Below, piece after piece: positions 62,601-64,000 of a stretch of DNA of 64,000 nt. Location: NCBI GenBank assembly GCA_012064415.1, contig SSNU01000055.1, positions 434,001-498,000 on the forward strand, read 5' to 3'. This stretch comes from Gyrodactylus bullatarudis. Lineage: Eukaryota > Platyhelminthes > Monogenea > Gyrodactylidea > Gyrodactylidae. Under the pieces are notes generated by a model. That model had not been told where the DNA came from and ran no database searches. It worked only from the letters and a program-made list of their open reading frames with translations. The position numbers and the translations under genes were made by a program. Position 1 is the stretch's first letter, and every line of letters starts with the position of its first letter.

Positions 62601-63661
62601 TCAATTTTTTAACCAAGTATTTCCGATGCTTGATTGGAATTTTACAATTTTTAATAAGTTTCAGTTTCAAATTAATTGAGTAGACCATTCGTTCTGTGGT
62701 GTTTTATAAAGTTTAATATTCATTCCTCGATTGATTAAAATCAGATTTCTTTCATCTAAATTTTACACGAATTTACCCATCTGAAGCAATTTATAATTGC
62801 CTCATTCATAAAATTATTCCTGGCTTCTCTGACAAAGGCATTCTTATTTTGAAATTGAAACTTTCATATTCATCTATTGAAATAATGATTTATACAAGTT
62901 ATTAAAAAATCGTTACCGCATAGCCTTAGAGTTGGTGAGAAGTGGAGGAAAAATTGGTTAGGAAAATAATCAAATTCTATCATGCCTATTATTGGTCACC
63001 TGAAGAGGAGCAGAAAGGTATAAATATAATTTTGGTAGGAAATATATTCATCCAGTGAGCCATCATGTATGTAATTAACTGTATTGAGTACTGTAGTATA
63101 GAAATGTTAGCGGAAATCCCCCACTCCTGGTCCCGAAAGGGTTAAAATCATCCAAACTAGCTCGATTGGTTCTGGTTACTATGATTTTAATCGGTCAAAT
63201 CTTTTAATGAATTCATCAAGTCTCCTGGATAATTTTAATAATCATGTCAAAGTATACACTGAAGAAGACTATTTCATTGTTTCTTTGAACGATAGAAGAA
63301 ACTTCAATTTGGAGAATCTTAAAAAGAATTTCATATTATATTATCACCATAATTCTGATACTTGATAAAAGATGATTTTCTAATCTTCTGCTATTTTTGA
63401 TGAAGAAAATGCTGTTATATTGCTATTTTTCGCCAGAAAATGCTATTTTTGACAGCTCTATAGAAATTATTATTTTATTCCTAATTCATAATAGAGGAGA
63501 TATTCCGTAGTAACACAGCTAGCTGGTGGTCAAAAGATTCTACCAATTTGGCCTTTGCTGGCTTCGACACTAACAATGTTACAACGCATAAAATTTACAG
63601 ATACAGTGCATCAAACCAGGATGACTTGCAGGAGGACTCCTTTGAGTTCAACTATCCAAAG
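56626..63661 (+). CDS. DPP6/DPP10-like type II membrane dipeptidyl-peptidase-family protein, 5' part
   Basis: Exons 56626-56733, 56775-56889, 59639-59829, 60411-60482, 60720-60769, 61617-61725, 61919-62048 and 63495-63661 keep phase and continue past the window. The short polar N-terminus is followed by QKNWKGILLALLVILIISAF and a TP turn, the membrane anchor typical of DPP6/DPP10 (RNWKGI...LLTP). Then beta-propeller sequence: YSTPPNLEF...LMLKK, IFRYSFKAFYEI, DEQVYYYDNIFED, and WMYEEEIF with the Glu pair that in DPP4 binds the substrate N-terminus, then TASWWSKDSTNLAFAGFD. DPP6/10 are catalytically dead auxiliary subunits of Kv4 channels; whether the catalytic Ser exists here cannot be seen because that part lies outside. 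ATG 56626 is the nearest first exon. Confidence 0.88.
57151..57531 (+). mobile_element. tRNA-related SINE-like element, full copy
   Basis: A tRNA-like unit at about 57262-57335 has A-box TGGCCTAGTGG (57269-57279) and B-box GGTTCGAATCC (57313-57323); spacing and the GTGGTTAG and CCCGGGTTCGA context resemble tRNA-Glu. It is followed by the tail shared with the 28-kb copies. The 9-bp TAACCATCG occurs directly outside at 57142-57150 and 57532-57540 (target duplication), and TAGGTTTAATGTC is at both inner ends (direct terminal repeat). Lies in the second intron of the DPP-like gene. Confidence 0.8.
57541..59638. other. Rest of DPP-like intron 2
   Basis: AT-rich intron. Just before the acceptor, an in-frame ATG at 59572 opens a hydrophobic leader continuous with the 59639 exon (see findings). 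Nothing else recognised. Confidence 0.6.
62351..63084. mobile_element. Young palindromic element with nearly identical arms
   Basis: Left arm 62351-62546 (ATACAGTTAATTACATACAT ... CTCTAAGGCTATGAGGTAAC) and right arm 62904-63084 are reverse complements with very few mismatches, the main difference being a 14-bp insertion in the left arm (AAACCAACAACCAA). The 357-bp spacer shows no coding frame. Located in the DPP-like intron 62049-63494. No target duplication was clear. Confidence 0.8.
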
Positions 63662-64000
63662 GTAACTTGATCTAATTCACACTTGAGGTTTATCCGATTT
63701 ACTTTTTAAAAAATAAACCTGAAGCAATTCGCAAATTTTGAATAAAACTGAACCCAAATTCAATTAATTTAATTACAATGATTTATTAAAAAAATTCCAA
63801 AACAGAAGGTGTATAGAAAGTCAGGAACTGTAATTAATTCTATTCTATTTAAAAATAATTTTTGTCCGAGGGAATTTTTTCAGATACGCTGATTAAGCAA
63901 TAATTTCCAATTCAAAAGTTATCGTTGATATATTGCGTCCAAACGTCGGATAGCATTCAGGAATTACTAATTCATTAGAAAATAATTTTACTTTTTATCA

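Overview
The window is nuclear DNA of an animal: AT-rich, with spliceosomal introns and genes for neuronal and RNA-regulatory proteins (UNC-13, a DPP6/DPP10-type membrane protein, an FMR1-family protein). I rebuilt most genes exon by exon, checking that reading phase is kept across every splice. About fifteen introns are only 24 to 38 bp long (GT...TTTAG), yet unc-13 and the DPP-like gene also carry kilobase introns full of palindromic repeats. Dense genes with 25-bp introns recall dicyemids and orthonectids. Synaptic genes favour an animal that keeps neurons (orthonectid-like). This placement is inference; the sequence does not prove a taxon.

Layout. 1-8.6 kb is a packed housekeeping cluster: the 3' end of a DDX51/Dbp6 helicase, PIGX, a bL33m-like mitochondrial ribosomal protein, RPS17, the actin-related protein ARP6, two unrecognised small or coiled-coil genes, a ZMYM/QRICH1-like factor and a UBE2E-class E2. 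Many neighbours are head-to-head with 50-300 bp between start codons. 8.7-33.4 kb is one gene, unc-13, in about 31 exons: C2A, a very long polar linker, calmodulin-binding helix, C1, C2B, MUN and C2C. 34.1-41.5 kb holds four compact genes: a divergent beta-tubulin, an FMR1/FXR protein with degenerate KH loops, the cap trimethylase TGS1 and the katanin-like AAA ATPase KATNAL2. 41.5-56.6 kb is gene-poor, with a MULE transposase remnant, other palindromic elements and two isolated exon-like blocks. 56.6-64 kb is the 5' half of a DPP-like gene running off the end.

Most notable: (i) three ATG-containing blocks, each ending in phase 0 at a GT donor, lie upstream of the phase-0 membrane-anchor exon of the DPP gene and look like alternative first exons spread over 12 kb; (ii) a family of TA-flanked palindromic MITEs centred on TTTGGCGCCAAA, one of them nested in a tRNA-related repeat, which proves its insertion; (iii) palindromic elements with MULE transposase relics; (iv) a beta-tubulin and an FMR1 protein whose nucleotide- and RNA-binding signatures are altered; (v) a required but missing short unc-13 exon predicted from a phase conflict.
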